Below are positions 16,465-25,695 of a DNA stretch of 64,000 bases, piece after piece. How positions within the stretch are numbered: position 1 is the first letter of the stretch; every line of letters starts with the position of its first letter. The stretch covers positions 35,933-99,932 of the forward strand of contig CAKNXK010000020.1 in the NCBI GenBank assembly GCA_932182025.1. Direction: 5' to 3'. This stretch comes from an uncultured Candidatus Melainabacteria bacterium. GTDB lineage: Bacteria; Cyanobacteriota; Vampirovibrionia; Gastranaerophilales; Gastranaerophilaceae. A program made the translations under genes and the position numbers. The notes beneath the pieces are model-generated. The model saw only the letters and a program-made list of their open reading frames with translations, was not told the DNA's origin and did no database searches.

Positions 16465-17758
16465 GATGCGCCAAATAATTTAGAATTTCGATTAAAGTAT
16501 TTGAGTTTCCAAGGTTTCCTGATTTTGTAATAATCCATTTGCCGTTAATATCTTGACAAATAGAGATTGCCGGTGCAACTTCATCAATTAAACGAAGTTC
16601 ATTTGAATTAATAGCTTTACAACATTTATAAGAAGTCTCACCGCCAAGTGTTATTAATACAAAATCAATATTATTCATAACCTGTTGTGTTAATTCCGCA
16701 AGATAATCTGTAATCATACAAGCGAATTTATCTCTTGTAAGCTCTGCGTTATATGAATCTTCTGAAAACCCGTCAAAATTTGCGATTAAATTAGAAGTAT
16801 GAACACAAACCGTTACTCCGCTTTTTAGATTAGAGGTAACACGTTCAACAACATCTTCGCTAACTCCGTCTAAAATATTTTTAGTATCGAGTGCAATAAA
16901 ATTTACATCATCATAATCATCAGATTGTTCTAATTTTTTTATCTGATTAGCTGTAATTTGAGTTGCAGTCCCTGATACAATGAGTTTTGGCAGTTTGCCT
17001 GTATGAATTTCTGCTGCTTCTTTTTCAATTCCTGCGAGCCAATATTTTGAAAGTACCTGAGCACCGGCTGCTGTTCCGGTTGGAAGCAGTTTTTTGTCAC
17101 ATTTATTGATTGCAAGAGCAATTTGTTCAATATCTGTGATTGAAGTAGCATCAGCTACAATTAGTTTTTTCCCTTCTTTAATAAGCTCGTTAATTCTTAT
17201 TAATATTGGACCGGCACCGTTTAGAACAGTTCTTAAATCAATTGTTCCTACTAAATCTGCTTCAATATCAATTTGACTTCTTAATAAAGTTGGAACGTGA
17301 GATTCTGTAATTGGAGAATGCGGATCCATTGCCATTTCTGTTTTTCCAATAGGAATCCCTTTAGCAAGATGATATCCGCCGACAGTAATTCTGCCTTCTT
17401 GTGGAAAAGCAGGGATTATAATTGCAGCATCATATTCCAGAAACTCAAGAACAGTAAGCGTTTCTCTAGCAATATGCCCTCTTAAAGTAGAGTCGATTTT
17501 TTTGTAATAATAATCGAACGAAAAGTTTTCGCTAAGTGTTTTTACTGCTTTACCAACGCACAAAATTGCTTCGCCTGCAGTTACATTTCTAGATTCGCTT
17601 GATAAAGCCCATACTTCTGTTCCTGCTTTAACTTTTGGTTCGCAATTGCTATCTAGCAAGATTTTTGTGCTTGCTCCTTTTTGATGAAACTGCAGTGCTG
17701 TATCATTTGCACCTGTTAAATCGTCCGCAATAATTCCAACTAAATCAGAAAATATCAT
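16457..17758 (-). CDS. dtnK: four-carbon acid sugar kinase (DUF1537, DtnK/OtnK type)
   Basis: 433 residues. N-terminal domain IIADDLTGANDTALQF with the substrate-binding DDLTGAND motif, YYKKIDSTLRGHI, IIPAFPQEGRITVGGYHL; C-terminal nucleotide-binding domain with ITLGGETSYKCCKA. Kinases of this family phosphorylate D-threonate, D-erythronate or related acids at the terminal hydroxyl. The product would feed the overlapping PdxA2-like gene downstream. Its start shares one base with the ssb stop (TAATG), so translation is probably coupled. Confidence 0.88.
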   Translation of the reverse strand: MIFSDLVGIIADDLTGANDTALQFHQKGASTKILLDSNCEPKVKAGTEVWALSSESRNVTAGEAILCVGKAVKTLSENFSFDYYYKKIDSTLRGHIARETLTVLEFLEYDAAIIIPAFPQEGRITVGGYHLAKGIPIGKTEMAMDPHSPITESHVPTLLRSQIDIEADLVGTIDLRTVLNGAGPILIRINELIKEGKKLIVADATSITDIEQIALAINKCDKKLLPTGTAAGAQVLSKYWLAGIEKEAAEIHTGKLPKLIVSGTATQITANQIKKLEQSDDYDDVNFIALDTKNILDGVSEDVVERVTSNLKSGVTVCVHTSNLIANFDGFSEDSYNAELTRDKFACMITDYLAELTQQVMNNIDFVLITLGGETSYKCCKAINSNELRLIDEVAPAISICQDINGKWIITKSGNLGNSNTLIEILNYLAHHE

Positions 17759-18084
17759 TATTCAGCGTCTCTTTTTGAACCTAATAATCTTACGTTATTA
17801 GCGATGATAAGAAAACGTTCTTTTTCTTCGCCGGTTTGGTCTGTCCATTTGCTGATAGAAATTCTGCCATCAACAACAACCTGTCTGCCTTTTTTGATAT
17901 ACTCTCCGGCAAATTCAGCCTGTTTATCCCAAACTTCGATATTATACCAGTCAGTAACTTCTTCTTTTGTTTTTGAATCCCATCTGCCTACGGCAAGAGA
18001 AAATGTTGTTTTAACTTTTCCTGATTCAAAATATCTAATTTCGGCATCTTGTCCTGCTCTGCCGATAATAGTTGCTGTATTCAT
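17758..18084 (-). CDS. ssb: single-stranded DNA-binding protein, short form
   Basis: 108 residues with one OB fold: MNTATIIGRAGQDAEIRYF, FSLAVGRWDSK, WYNIEVWDKQAEFAGEYIKKGRQVVVDGRI, then a short tail ending KRDAE. The usual glycine-rich linker and acidic C-terminal tip (DDDIPF-like) that recruits repair and replication proteins are absent, so it may be a secondary SSB. It sits in a tightly coupled operon with mfd, linking it to repair, though the flanking genes are metabolic. Start and stop both use TAATG junctions. Confidence 0.9.
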   Translation of the reverse strand: MNTATIIGRAGQDAEIRYFESGKVKTTFSLAVGRWDSKTKEEVTDWYNIEVWDKQAEFAGEYIKKGRQVVVDGRISISKWTDQTGEEKERFLIIANNVRLLGSKRDAE

Positions 18085-19187
18085 TATTTCTCCTTTTTAG
18101 TTTCTTCTGTTTCTTCTTGTTTGTTTACATTTTTAGGGTCAAAAGACTTGTCTAAGTATTCTATCTTAGCAGATTTCATTAATCCGTCTGTCAAATTCTT
18201 AAGCACTTTAATTTGTTTTTGTGTTTCAAGATAGAATTTGATTTCATCCTTAGCTTTTGCAAATGGAGTTGAACCAGCTTCAATTCTATCAGTTACTTTA
18301 ATAATGTGATAACCGTAAGGTGATTGTACAAGTGTTTCGCTTATAGTGTTAGGTTTCATGCTGAATGCTGCGTTTGAAAATTCAGGAACCATAGCTTCTC
18401 TCGAGAAGAAACCTAACTCGCCGCCGCGTTCACCGCTCACTTTATCTTCAGATTCTTTTTTAGCTATTTTTTCAAAATTATCAGGATTAGCTTTTACTTC
18501 TTTCAAGATAGATTCTGCTTTTGCTTTTTTAGCTGCAAAGATATCTTCAACTTTTTTATTAAGTTCTTCCGGCTCAATATCCTTGTTCTTTGCTTTTATG
18601 TCTTTGATTGTTTGAAGTGTATCAGCAGAAATTAAGATATGAGAAGCTCTTACTTGTTCTCCGTGTTTAAATTGGTCTTTGTGTTCATTATAATATTTTT
18701 CTGCTTCAGAGTCCGAAATTGAGATTTTTTCAATTGAATTAACAAGTTTTTTAATTCTAATTTGAGTTTTCAAATCTTCTGTGAATTCTCCGTTAGATAT
18801 ACCTCTTTGTTTAAGAATTCTATTTAATTCATCTTTAGAACCGACTTTATCAATAATCGATTTCATTTCGTTTTTGATATCTTCATCAGAAACTTTTATC
18901 CCGCGTTTTTCGATTTCTGCATCAATAAGACTTTTTATAATAAGCTCTCTTGTAGCTTTTTCTTTGTATATAAGATACATAACGTTAGAGTCTTCTTTAA
19001 CAAAATTGTTAGCTCCGCCAAAAGCTTTGAATGGAGAGTTGTTGATTTCTTTGTCAACTGCAGTTTCAAATTCTCCTCTAGTAATTACACTGTCATTAAC
19101 TTTGATAATTCCTTCTTTATTTTGACCTAATGTACAGCCTGATAATAAAATAACTGATAATGCTGCGCATGTAAGAATTTTTTTCAT
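18084..19187 (-). CDS. PrsA/SurA-type peptidyl-prolyl isomerase lipoprotein
   Basis: 367 residues. Signal peptide with lipobox MKKILTCAALSVILLSGC: Cys18 would be lipidated. Next comes a SurA-N-like helical chaperone region (about 30-180), then a parvulin domain (VRASHILIS ... GGELGFFSREAMVPEFSNAAF ... YGYHIIKVTDR, about 180-310) and a charged Lys/Glu tail. It would assist folding of exported proteins on the periplasmic side. Overlaps mfd by one base upstream and ssb by one base downstream (TAATG junctions); GGAGAGG before the ATG is embedded in the mfd 3' end. Confidence 0.92.
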   Translation of the reverse strand: MKKILTCAALSVILLSGCTLGQNKEGIIKVNDSVITRGEFETAVDKEINNSPFKAFGGANNFVKEDSNVMYLIYKEKATRELIIKSLIDAEIEKRGIKVSDEDIKNEMKSIIDKVGSKDELNRILKQRGISNGEFTEDLKTQIRIKKLVNSIEKISISDSEAEKYYNEHKDQFKHGEQVRASHILISADTLQTIKDIKAKNKDIEPEELNKKVEDIFAAKKAKAESILKEVKANPDNFEKIAKKESEDKVSGERGGELGFFSREAMVPEFSNAAFSMKPNTISETLVQSPYGYHIIKVTDRIEAGSTPFAKAKDEIKFYLETQKQIKVLKNLTDGLMKSAKIEYLDKSFDPKNVNKQEETEETKKEK

Positions 19188-22100
19188 TAAACCTCTCCTA
19201 TATATTTACCCCTAGTTTTTTTTATATCATAAAACAAACTTGATAAAATGTTAAATATTTCTTCAAAACCTGAGTGCTGAATGTTTACCAAAAGTATTGA
19301 AACCCCTTCATTACAGCTTTTCGGTGCTAATGTAAATTTTACTCTTCTTAATATATTTCTATCCAAATTTGTTTTCAGAATATTCCATTCATATTGAGTG
19401 AACGGAGTATAAACCCTTATATTTTCACCGGCTTCTCTTATAACAGAAATTGTTGCGTCTGTCGCGAGAAGTCTTAATTTAATTAGTTTTATAAGGTTTT
19501 CAACCTCATCAGGAATCCTTGAGAACCTGTCTTTCCATTCCGAAACAATGCTGTCTAATTCAATTTCATTGTTAACATCTGCCAGACGTTTGTATTCTAT
19601 CATTTTTTGTTCAGATGAGCCTACCCATTCATCAGGAATAAATGCTGTAACATTAATATCCACAATAGCAGGCTTTTTTGTAATAGTTCCTTCTCCTTTT
19701 AGCTCTAATACTGTTTCTTCGAGAAGCTGGCAATATGTATCAAAACCAACATTAATCATGTGACCATGCTGTTTTGTCCCGAGAACATTTCCTACTCCGC
19801 GGATTTCTACGTCTCGCATTGCGATTCTGTAACCACTTCCGAGAGTTGTGAACTCTTTAATTGCTTTAAGCCTTTCGGATGCTTCTTTCGATAACTCTTT
19901 GTTCTTTTTATACAAACAATAGCAGTAAGCCTGTTTTTCGCTTCTGCCAACCCGTCCGCGTAATTGATACAGCTGAGCTAAACCTAATTTATCTGCGTCA
20001 TGGATAATTATTGTATTTGCGTTTGGAATGTCTAATCCGTTTTCAATAATAGTTGAGCAAAGCAGAATATCGCTTTCGTGATTATCAAACCCTATTATTA
20101 CATCTTCAAGCTGTTTTTCGCTTAACTGTCCGTGCCCGATAGAAATTCTTGCATTAGGTACAAGTTTTTGTAATTCAAGTTTAAACTCTTCTATTGTTTC
20201 AACTCTGTTATATAAATAAAATACTTGTCCATCACGGTCAAGTTCATTCATAATAGCATTTTTGACAGTTTGCTCATTAAACTCGCCAACAAAGGTTTTA
20301 ATAGGCAGCCTGTTTTGGGGAGGAGTGTTAATAATTGAAATATCTTTAATTCCGGATAAAGACATATAAAGGGTTCTAGGGATTGGAGTAGCTGACATTG
20401 AGATAATGTCTATATTTTCTCTAAATTCTTTTAATTTTTCTTTATGTCTAACACCAAATCTATGCTCTTCATCAATTACCAATAATCCTAAATCCTTAAA
20501 GAAAACATTATCCTGCAAAAGTCTGTGAGTAGCTACAACTACATCACATTTACCAGTAGCAAGGTTTTTTAATGTTTCCTTCTGCTCTTTCTGTGAACGG
20601 AAACGGCATAATAAATCAACATTAACCCCAAAAGGCTTAAACCTATCTGCTATTGTTTGATAATGCTGTAATGCAAGAACAGTTGTAGGGACAATTACTG
20701 CAACTTGTTTTAAGGAAGTCACAGCTTTAAACATAGCGCGCATTGCAACTTCTGTCTTTCCAAATCCAACATCTCCGCAAACAAGTCTATCCATTGGGGT
20801 TGAGCTCTCCATGTCAGCTTTTATATCATTAATAGCCTTATTCTGATCAGGAGTTTCAATATATTCAAAAGCCTCTTCCATTTCTAATTGTAATGGAGAA
20901 TCTTCTGCAAAAGCAATTCCTTCCTGAATTTTTCTTCTTGCATATAATCTAAGCAAATCGTAAGCAATTGTTTCAACTTCTTTTTTAACTTTGTTTTTAG
21001 TATTTTCCCAATCAGAACCGCCCATTCTGGATAATTTTGGTTTGATTTGTCCCGAACCTCTGTATCTGCAAAGCATGTTTATTTGTTCAGCAGGAATATG
21101 CAGCTTATCTTTGTTGGCGTATTCAATGGTTAAATAATCCTTTAACTGACCGTCAAATTCTTGCTGGGTAAGACCTTGATAGACACCAACCCCGTGAACT
21201 GTGTGAACTACATATTCTCCGGCTTTAATATCATTTATGTTTTCAATATACTCAGCTTTTTCTTTATAAGCTCGTTTTCTTCCCGAAGGAATATCTTTTT
21301 GTCTTTTATTAAATAGTTCTCTGTCAGTAATAATAAGGATTTTTGCATCAGGAATAACAGTTCCTAAAGAGCTTATATTATCAATATAATTAACTTCAAA
21401 TATCCCGTATTCTGCTAAAACCTCTTTAACACGTTCTTTGTAATCAGTTGCAATTGTTATTTGATAATCTTTTTTTGAAAGCAGAAACTCTGCAGCTTTA
21501 TCCATATCGGCATCGAATATCGGGATGTTTTCTGAATTTATGTCAATAACTTCATTTGACTCATCAGATAAAAAGTTATTAAGAGATATTTTTTGCAATC
21601 CGGCTGCTTTTTGAATAATCTCTGATTCTGAGAAATGATTAATTTCCCGTAACGGTTCTATCAAATTTAGTTTTAATGCTTCATTATAAGAATTGGTGAA
21701 AGTTTCATCTATTTGATTAAGCTTAGCGGAAATCTCTGCATACTCATCGTAAACAACTATATAATCCTTAAAATAGTCTAAAACATTTACCAAATCAGGA
21801 TTAAAATAACTCTGATAAACATTTACGCCTTCAAAATAACCTTCTTCTCTAAACTGCTCTTTTAGTACATTTGAGAATTCTTCAGGTGCAACAGCTGGTA
21901 ATACAAATTTATATAAAGGATTAATTTCGATTTCTTTAAGTTTTTCAATTGATTTTTGAGTCTCATTATCAAAATATCTGATATCAACAATCTCATCACC
22001 CCAAAACTCAATTCTTACAGGGGTTTTATCAAGAGGGTAAATATCCGAAATGTCACCTCTAATAGAGAATTCTCCCATATCAGTAACCATTGTTGCACGT

Positions 22101-22555
22101 TTGTAACCTAATGAAACCAATTGTTCAAGCAGCTTACCTTGTGAAATACTTTCTCCGACTTTCAAATATAGGGAGTTGGTTTTAAAAAACTCTTCTGTCG
22201 GAAACTTTTCGGTCAAAGCTTTGACAGGCGCGATAACTAAATCTGCACGATTACGTAATGCTGCAATCTGTTTTCTGTAATCATATAGATTACCAATAAC
22301 AGTTTCATATGGAGAAGTGTTTTGGTAAGGTAAAAAATCAGAGTTAATTCCAAAAATGCGTTCTAAATCAACCTGATATCTTAACCCTGCTTGTTCTGTA
22401 GAAGTAACAAACAATACTTTTTTGCCGGAAAGTGCGCTTATATATTTAACAAGCAAAAGACGGCTAAAAGATGTTAACCCTGTTAGAGTAAAACTTTTTT
22501 GCCCTTTTATATTCCTTACAAATCTGTCAAAAACCTGACTATGTTCTAGTTTCAT
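19187..22555 (-). CDS. mfd: transcription-repair coupling factor
   Basis: 1122 residues, near the family's ~1150. UvrB-homology module at the N-terminus (SGKKVLFVTSTEQAGLRYQ, FSIRGDISDIYPL), RNA polymerase interaction domain (GEYVVHTVHGVGVYQGL), SF2 translocase with Walker A GDVGFGKTEVAMRA and DEEH box VIDEEHRFG, then the TRG motif region and the C-terminal TRCF domain. It removes RNA polymerase stalled at lesions and recruits UvrA. The last codons contain an ATTTACCCC nonamer (read as Arg-Gly-Lys-Tyr) and also hold the ribosome binding site of the next gene. Start ATG shares a base with the upstream stop. Confidence 0.97.
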   Translation of the reverse strand: MKLEHSQVFDRFVRNIKGQKSFTLTGLTSFSRLLLVKYISALSGKKVLFVTSTEQAGLRYQVDLERIFGINSDFLPYQNTSPYETVIGNLYDYRKQIAALRNRADLVIAPVKALTEKFPTEEFFKTNSLYLKVGESISQGKLLEQLVSLGYKRATMVTDMGEFSIRGDISDIYPLDKTPVRIEFWGDEIVDIRYFDNETQKSIEKLKEIEINPLYKFVLPAVAPEEFSNVLKEQFREEGYFEGVNVYQSYFNPDLVNVLDYFKDYIVVYDEYAEISAKLNQIDETFTNSYNEALKLNLIEPLREINHFSESEIIQKAAGLQKISLNNFLSDESNEVIDINSENIPIFDADMDKAAEFLLSKKDYQITIATDYKERVKEVLAEYGIFEVNYIDNISSLGTVIPDAKILIITDRELFNKRQKDIPSGRKRAYKEKAEYIENINDIKAGEYVVHTVHGVGVYQGLTQQEFDGQLKDYLTIEYANKDKLHIPAEQINMLCRYRGSGQIKPKLSRMGGSDWENTKNKVKKEVETIAYDLLRLYARRKIQEGIAFAEDSPLQLEMEEAFEYIETPDQNKAINDIKADMESSTPMDRLVCGDVGFGKTEVAMRAMFKAVTSLKQVAVIVPTTVLALQHYQTIADRFKPFGVNVDLLCRFRSQKEQKETLKNLATGKCDVVVATHRLLQDNVFFKDLGLLVIDEEHRFGVRHKEKLKEFRENIDIISMSATPIPRTLYMSLSGIKDISIINTPPQNRLPIKTFVGEFNEQTVKNAIMNELDRDGQVFYLYNRVETIEEFKLELQKLVPNARISIGHGQLSEKQLEDVIIGFDNHESDILLCSTIIENGLDIPNANTIIIHDADKLGLAQLYQLRGRVGRSEKQAYCYCLYKKNKELSKEASERLKAIKEFTTLGSGYRIAMRDVEIRGVGNVLGTKQHGHMINVGFDTYCQLLEETVLELKGEGTITKKPAIVDINVTAFIPDEWVGSSEQKMIEYKRLADVNNEIELDSIVSEWKDRFSRIPDEVENLIKLIKLRLLATDATISVIREAGENIRVYTPFTQYEWNILKTNLDRNILRRVKFTLAPKSCNEGVSILLVNIQHSGFEEIFNILSSLFYDIKKTRGKYIGEV
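19204..19212 (+). repeat. ATTTACCCC nonamer, copy 6
   Basis: Exact plus-strand copy in the final codons of mfd, next to the ribosome binding site of the PPIase gene. Confidence 0.7.
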
Positions 22556-22890
22556 TATTCGTCGTAATTAGGACTTTCGTAATCAATACCCATTTCTTTG
22601 ATTGCAGCAATGAATCTTTCAGCACAAGCATGCTGAACTTCCGGCGGTACAACCCTTAATATCTCAACGGTTTTTGAAATAACAGGGTCTTTATCATACC
22701 ATCTGCAACCATTTACAGGTTTTACTAAATCATAAAATTTATCAAGTGCATCTTTGGATACTTTTTGTTCCAATTTATCCAAAAATACAACAGCGTGTTC
22801 TTTTAATTCTTCCTGATAATTCTTTAAAAGCTCAATAACTTCTAATAATTTTGGATCGTGGTCATACCATCTTTTATAAGCGGGACTCAT
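22555..22890 (-). CDS. small protein with two internal repeats, unknown
   Basis: 111 residues made of two ~50-residue units, the first starting KRWYDHDPKLLEVIELLK (about 6) and the second CRWYDKDPVISKTVEILR (about 62). The RWYDxDP signature followed by an amphipathic helix recurs in both. No signal peptide or membrane span. It overlaps the end of murA by 17 bases and mfd by one base, so it is firmly inside the operon. I do not recognise the family; a protein-interaction role is a guess. Confidence 0.75.
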   Translation of the reverse strand: MSPAYKRWYDHDPKLLEVIELLKNYQEELKEHAVVFLDKLEQKVSKDALDKFYDLVKPVNGCRWYDKDPVISKTVEILRVVPPEVQHACAERFIAAIKEMGIDYESPNYDE

Positions 22891-24205
22891 TTAATACCCC
22901 CTTTAAATTATTTACCCCTACATTTACCCCATCTTCATCGTTAAATCTTGTAATCTTAGCGCCTAAACCTCTTAACTTCGCTTCAAAACATTCATATCCT
23001 CTATCTACGTGATGAAGTTTTTCTACAATAGATTCTCCATTTGCCATCAAAGCAGCAATAACTAACGCTGCACCGGCTCTTAAGTCAGGAGCTGCAATAT
23101 TCGCACCGGAAAGATGTTTAACCCCTTTAATTATAGCGTGATTTCTGTCCTGATGGATATCAGCGCCCATTCTTCTTAAATCAGGGACTTGCATAAATCT
23201 GTTTTCATAAAGGCTTTCAGTAATAATACCAACACCATTAGCTGTTGTTAATAATGTCATTGCAATTGCTTGCAAATCAGTAGGAAATCCTGGATACGGC
23301 TGGGTTACAAAATTAATTGAATTTAGTCTGTTTTTGCAGCTTACTTCAATAGCAGTTGGTTCTGCAAGCTTAATACTTGCACCCATTTGAATTAATTTAT
23401 CATTAAAGAATGTCAAATGAGCGGGGTAAATATTTTTAATCAAAGCTTTACCCTTTGTTGCAACAACAGCTGCCATAAATGTTCCTGCTTCGATTCTGTC
23501 AGGAATAGTTGTATATTCAGCAGGATGAAGCTGCTCAAGCTTAACTCCGTTGATTACGATTTCAGAAGTTCCGGCACCTGTAATATCAGCACCAATAGTG
23601 TTTAAGAAATTGGCTAAATCAACAATTTCAGGTTCTTGAGCTGCATTTTGAATTCTTGTTGAACCTTGTGCCGTAACAGCTGCAAGCATAAGGTTTTCTG
23701 TTGCGCCAACAGACGGGATATCAAGATAAATATCTGCGCCTACCAGTTTAGGAGCTTTAGCGTGGACATATCCGTTTTCAATTTTCATTTTAGCACCAAG
23801 GGTTTCTAAGCCTTTTATATGAAAATCAACTCTTCTTTCTCCTATCGCGCAGCCGCCAGGTAGTGCAACAATAGCTTCTTTACATCTGGAAACAAGTGCA
23901 CCCAGAACCGTAAAAGAAGCACGCATTTTGCTAACAAGCTCGTATTTTGCAGTAATTGAAGTAATATTTGTAGCATCTATTGTAACAGACTTCTCAGCCT
24001 TGTTATAATCATATTTGGCGCCTAAATCAGATAAAACATTAAGCATAATGCTAACGTCTGTTAATTCTGGTACATTATAAATCTTAGTGCAGCCTTTAAC
24101 AAGAATAGTTGCAGCTAAAAGCTTTAAAACAGAATTTTTTGCACCGCCAATAGAAACTTCTCCTTTAAGAGTTTCTCCGCCCTGTATTTTAAACTTTTCT
24201 ACCAA
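22874..24205 (-). CDS. murA: UDP-N-acetylglucosamine 1-carboxyvinyltransferase
   Basis: Transfers enolpyruvate to UDP-GlcNAc, the first committed step of peptidoglycan synthesis. Seen: KFKIQGGETLKGEVSIGGAKNSVLKLLAA (start), the loop GGCAIGERRVDFHIKGLETLGA whose Cys is the fosfomycin-sensitive catalytic residue, and RIEAGTFMAA. I start it at TTG 24205, preceded by GGAGG four bases upstream, because the family begins right at EKFxIQGG; the frame continues to TTG 24238. The C-terminus has an extra ~20-residue tail containing GVNVGVN, encoded by two tandem ATTTACCCC nonamers. It heads a run of genes whose ends overlap by 1-17 bases. Confidence 0.95.
   Translation of the reverse strand: MVEKFKIQGGETLKGEVSIGGAKNSVLKLLAATILVKGCTKIYNVPELTDVSIMLNVLSDLGAKYDYNKAEKSVTIDATNITSITAKYELVSKMRASFTVLGALVSRCKEAIVALPGGCAIGERRVDFHIKGLETLGAKMKIENGYVHAKAPKLVGADIYLDIPSVGATENLMLAAVTAQGSTRIQNAAQEPEIVDLANFLNTIGADITGAGTSEIVINGVKLEQLHPAEYTTIPDRIEAGTFMAAVVATKGKALIKNIYPAHLTFFNDKLIQMGASIKLAEPTAIEVSCKNRLNSINFVTQPYPGFPTDLQAIAMTLLTTANGVGIITESLYENRFMQVPDLRRMGADIHQDRNHAIIKGVKHLSGANIAAPDLRAGAALVIAALMANGESIVEKLHHVDRGYECFEAKLRGLGAKITRFNDEDGVNVGVNNLKGVLNESRL
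22910..22918 (+). repeat. ATTTACCCC nonamer, copy 7
   Basis: Exact copy in the 3' tail of murA, read in that gene as Gly-Val-Asn. Tandem with copy 8, twelve bases apart. Confidence 0.7.
22922..22930 (+). repeat. ATTTACCCC nonamer, copy 8
   Basis: Exact copy in the 3' tail of murA, second of a tandem pair and in the same reading phase as copy 7. Confidence 0.7.
23423..23431 (-). repeat. ATTTACCCC nonamer, copy 9
   Basis: Exact minus-strand copy in the middle of murA, read in frame as Ile-Tyr-Pro. Confidence 0.7.
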
Positions 24206-24277
24206 AATGCCTCCAATACTAACATTATTATCATACAATTAAACTTAATGTATGTAAAGAGGTAATTTTGTTGAGAA

Positions 24278-25516
24278 TTAAGCTTCTATTTCTTCAATCT
24301 CAACTTTGTCAGATTGTAATTCAGAATTAGAAGAACCTTCTCCTTCTTCTGTTTCTGGTTGAGATTCTAATCTTGTAATATCTGTTTCAACTGCGGTTTC
24401 AAGAGTATCAACGCTTGTTGCCTGTGAACCTATGGTTGTAATCAAGTTTGTATAGTTATCGAAGTTAAGAGAGAAATCTCCTAAATAGCCTGTTGATAAG
24501 CTTGTATATTGACCGATAGCGTTTTCAAAGTTTGTTAAAATAGGTAATGTACTATTCCAGTTTCCAATACCAGTGCTTGCTAAATTTAATACTGCTGTAC
24601 CGCCTGAAAATCTTGCAGCTGAACCTGTATGAAAACCTGCTGCATCTAATAACATTTGAGAAGCTGCTCCAGAGCCAAAACCTAATGTAGCACCTGTAGT
24701 TGCTGCTGCTTTAGCTTCCAATTTTATAGCGGAAGTTGTATCTTCTGTACCTGTTTTAATATCGCTTTGACCTTCTGCTAATGCAGCCATTCCTTCGGAA
24801 ATACCTTGAGATATATTATCAATTCCTGTTGTAACAACTTCACCAGCTTGACCTGCCAAGTTTTCAATTTCACCGTTGTTATTTTCAACTACTTCGTTCG
24901 ATTCATCGGCAACATCTTGAGCGGATGTAATGCTTTCAACGATTGTTTTAAGCTCGCCTGTCAAAGTTAAAATTTCTTGAAGAATTGCAACTTTTTGTTC
25001 GTCATCTGTTGCATTAGTTAATTCTTCTTGCTTACGTGTAATTTCTTCTTGTTTAGCTTTAGCTTCTTGCTGTTGTTGTGTTAATTCTTCACCTGTTTCT
25101 TCAAGTTTTTTAATTTCTTGGTTGATTGCGTCTAAGTGGCTTTCAATTGCGCTATTAATGTTGTTTATTTCACCATTAATACGATCCATTTCTTGTTTTT
25201 GATTATCAATAACTTGTTGAGCTTGGGCTTTATGTTGAGCAGTTTCAGTGCCTGCGTTTTGTCCTTCTTTTACACCCATACCACTTGTAAACCAAGAAAG
25301 GGCTTTTGTTACAAAATTTGTTGCTGTTTGTGCCTTTTGTTCTGCTGTACCATTACTCATAGTTTGAATGGCATTTGAAAACCAAGCTATTTCTCCGTAA
25401 GTTTGTCCACCAACGGCAGTACCAACCATATTGATAGCACTTTGTGCATCAATACCATTGGTGCCGTAGTACATACCCATATTCATCATTTGCATTGCAT
25501 CTAAATTTGGTGACAT
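24278..25516 (-). CDS. coiled-coil protein, possible secreted or surface protein
   Basis: 412 residues, no homologue recognised. Residues ~95-200 form a long Gln/Glu/Lys-rich coiled coil (IKKLEETGEELTQQQQEAKA); residues ~200-300 are Asn/Gly/Ala/Thr-rich with weaker helices; the rest is Ser/Gly/Thr-rich, ending in an acidic tail. There is no signal peptide, lipobox or clear membrane span, yet the composition (few Cys, many Ala/Gly/Ser/Thr/Asn) resembles substrates of flagellar or type III export and type VII-like secreted proteins. That is inference. It is monocistronic between murA and a divergent LuxR-type gene. ATG 25516 has only a weak ribosome binding site. Confidence 0.7.
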   Translation of the reverse strand: MSPNLDAMQMMNMGMYYGTNGIDAQSAINMVGTAVGGQTYGEIAWFSNAIQTMSNGTAEQKAQTATNFVTKALSWFTSGMGVKEGQNAGTETAQHKAQAQQVIDNQKQEMDRINGEINNINSAIESHLDAINQEIKKLEETGEELTQQQQEAKAKQEEITRKQEELTNATDDEQKVAILQEILTLTGELKTIVESITSAQDVADESNEVVENNNGEIENLAGQAGEVVTTGIDNISQGISEGMAALAEGQSDIKTGTEDTTSAIKLEAKAAATTGATLGFGSGAASQMLLDAAGFHTGSAARFSGGTAVLNLASTGIGNWNSTLPILTNFENAIGQYTSLSTGYLGDFSLNFDNYTNLITTIGSQATSVDTLETAVETDITRLESQPETEEGEGSSNSELQSDKVEIEEIEA

Positions 25517-25695
25517 CTTACTTAAAAATCCTATAATACCATCTTATATATATAAAAAGTATTGAAAATATAGCTAATTTCACTGGTTGAAGTAATTGTT
25601 ACAAATCTTTACAGAAAAAGTAGCTACTTAGCCGATATACTTTTGGCGAAAGTTGAAGTACAACAAAATAGGTGGTAATGAAAAAGGATAAAATA

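Noticed and set aside
22042..22052. Near-match GAGGGTAAAT as another nonamer
   Set aside because: One base differs; only exact copies were counted.
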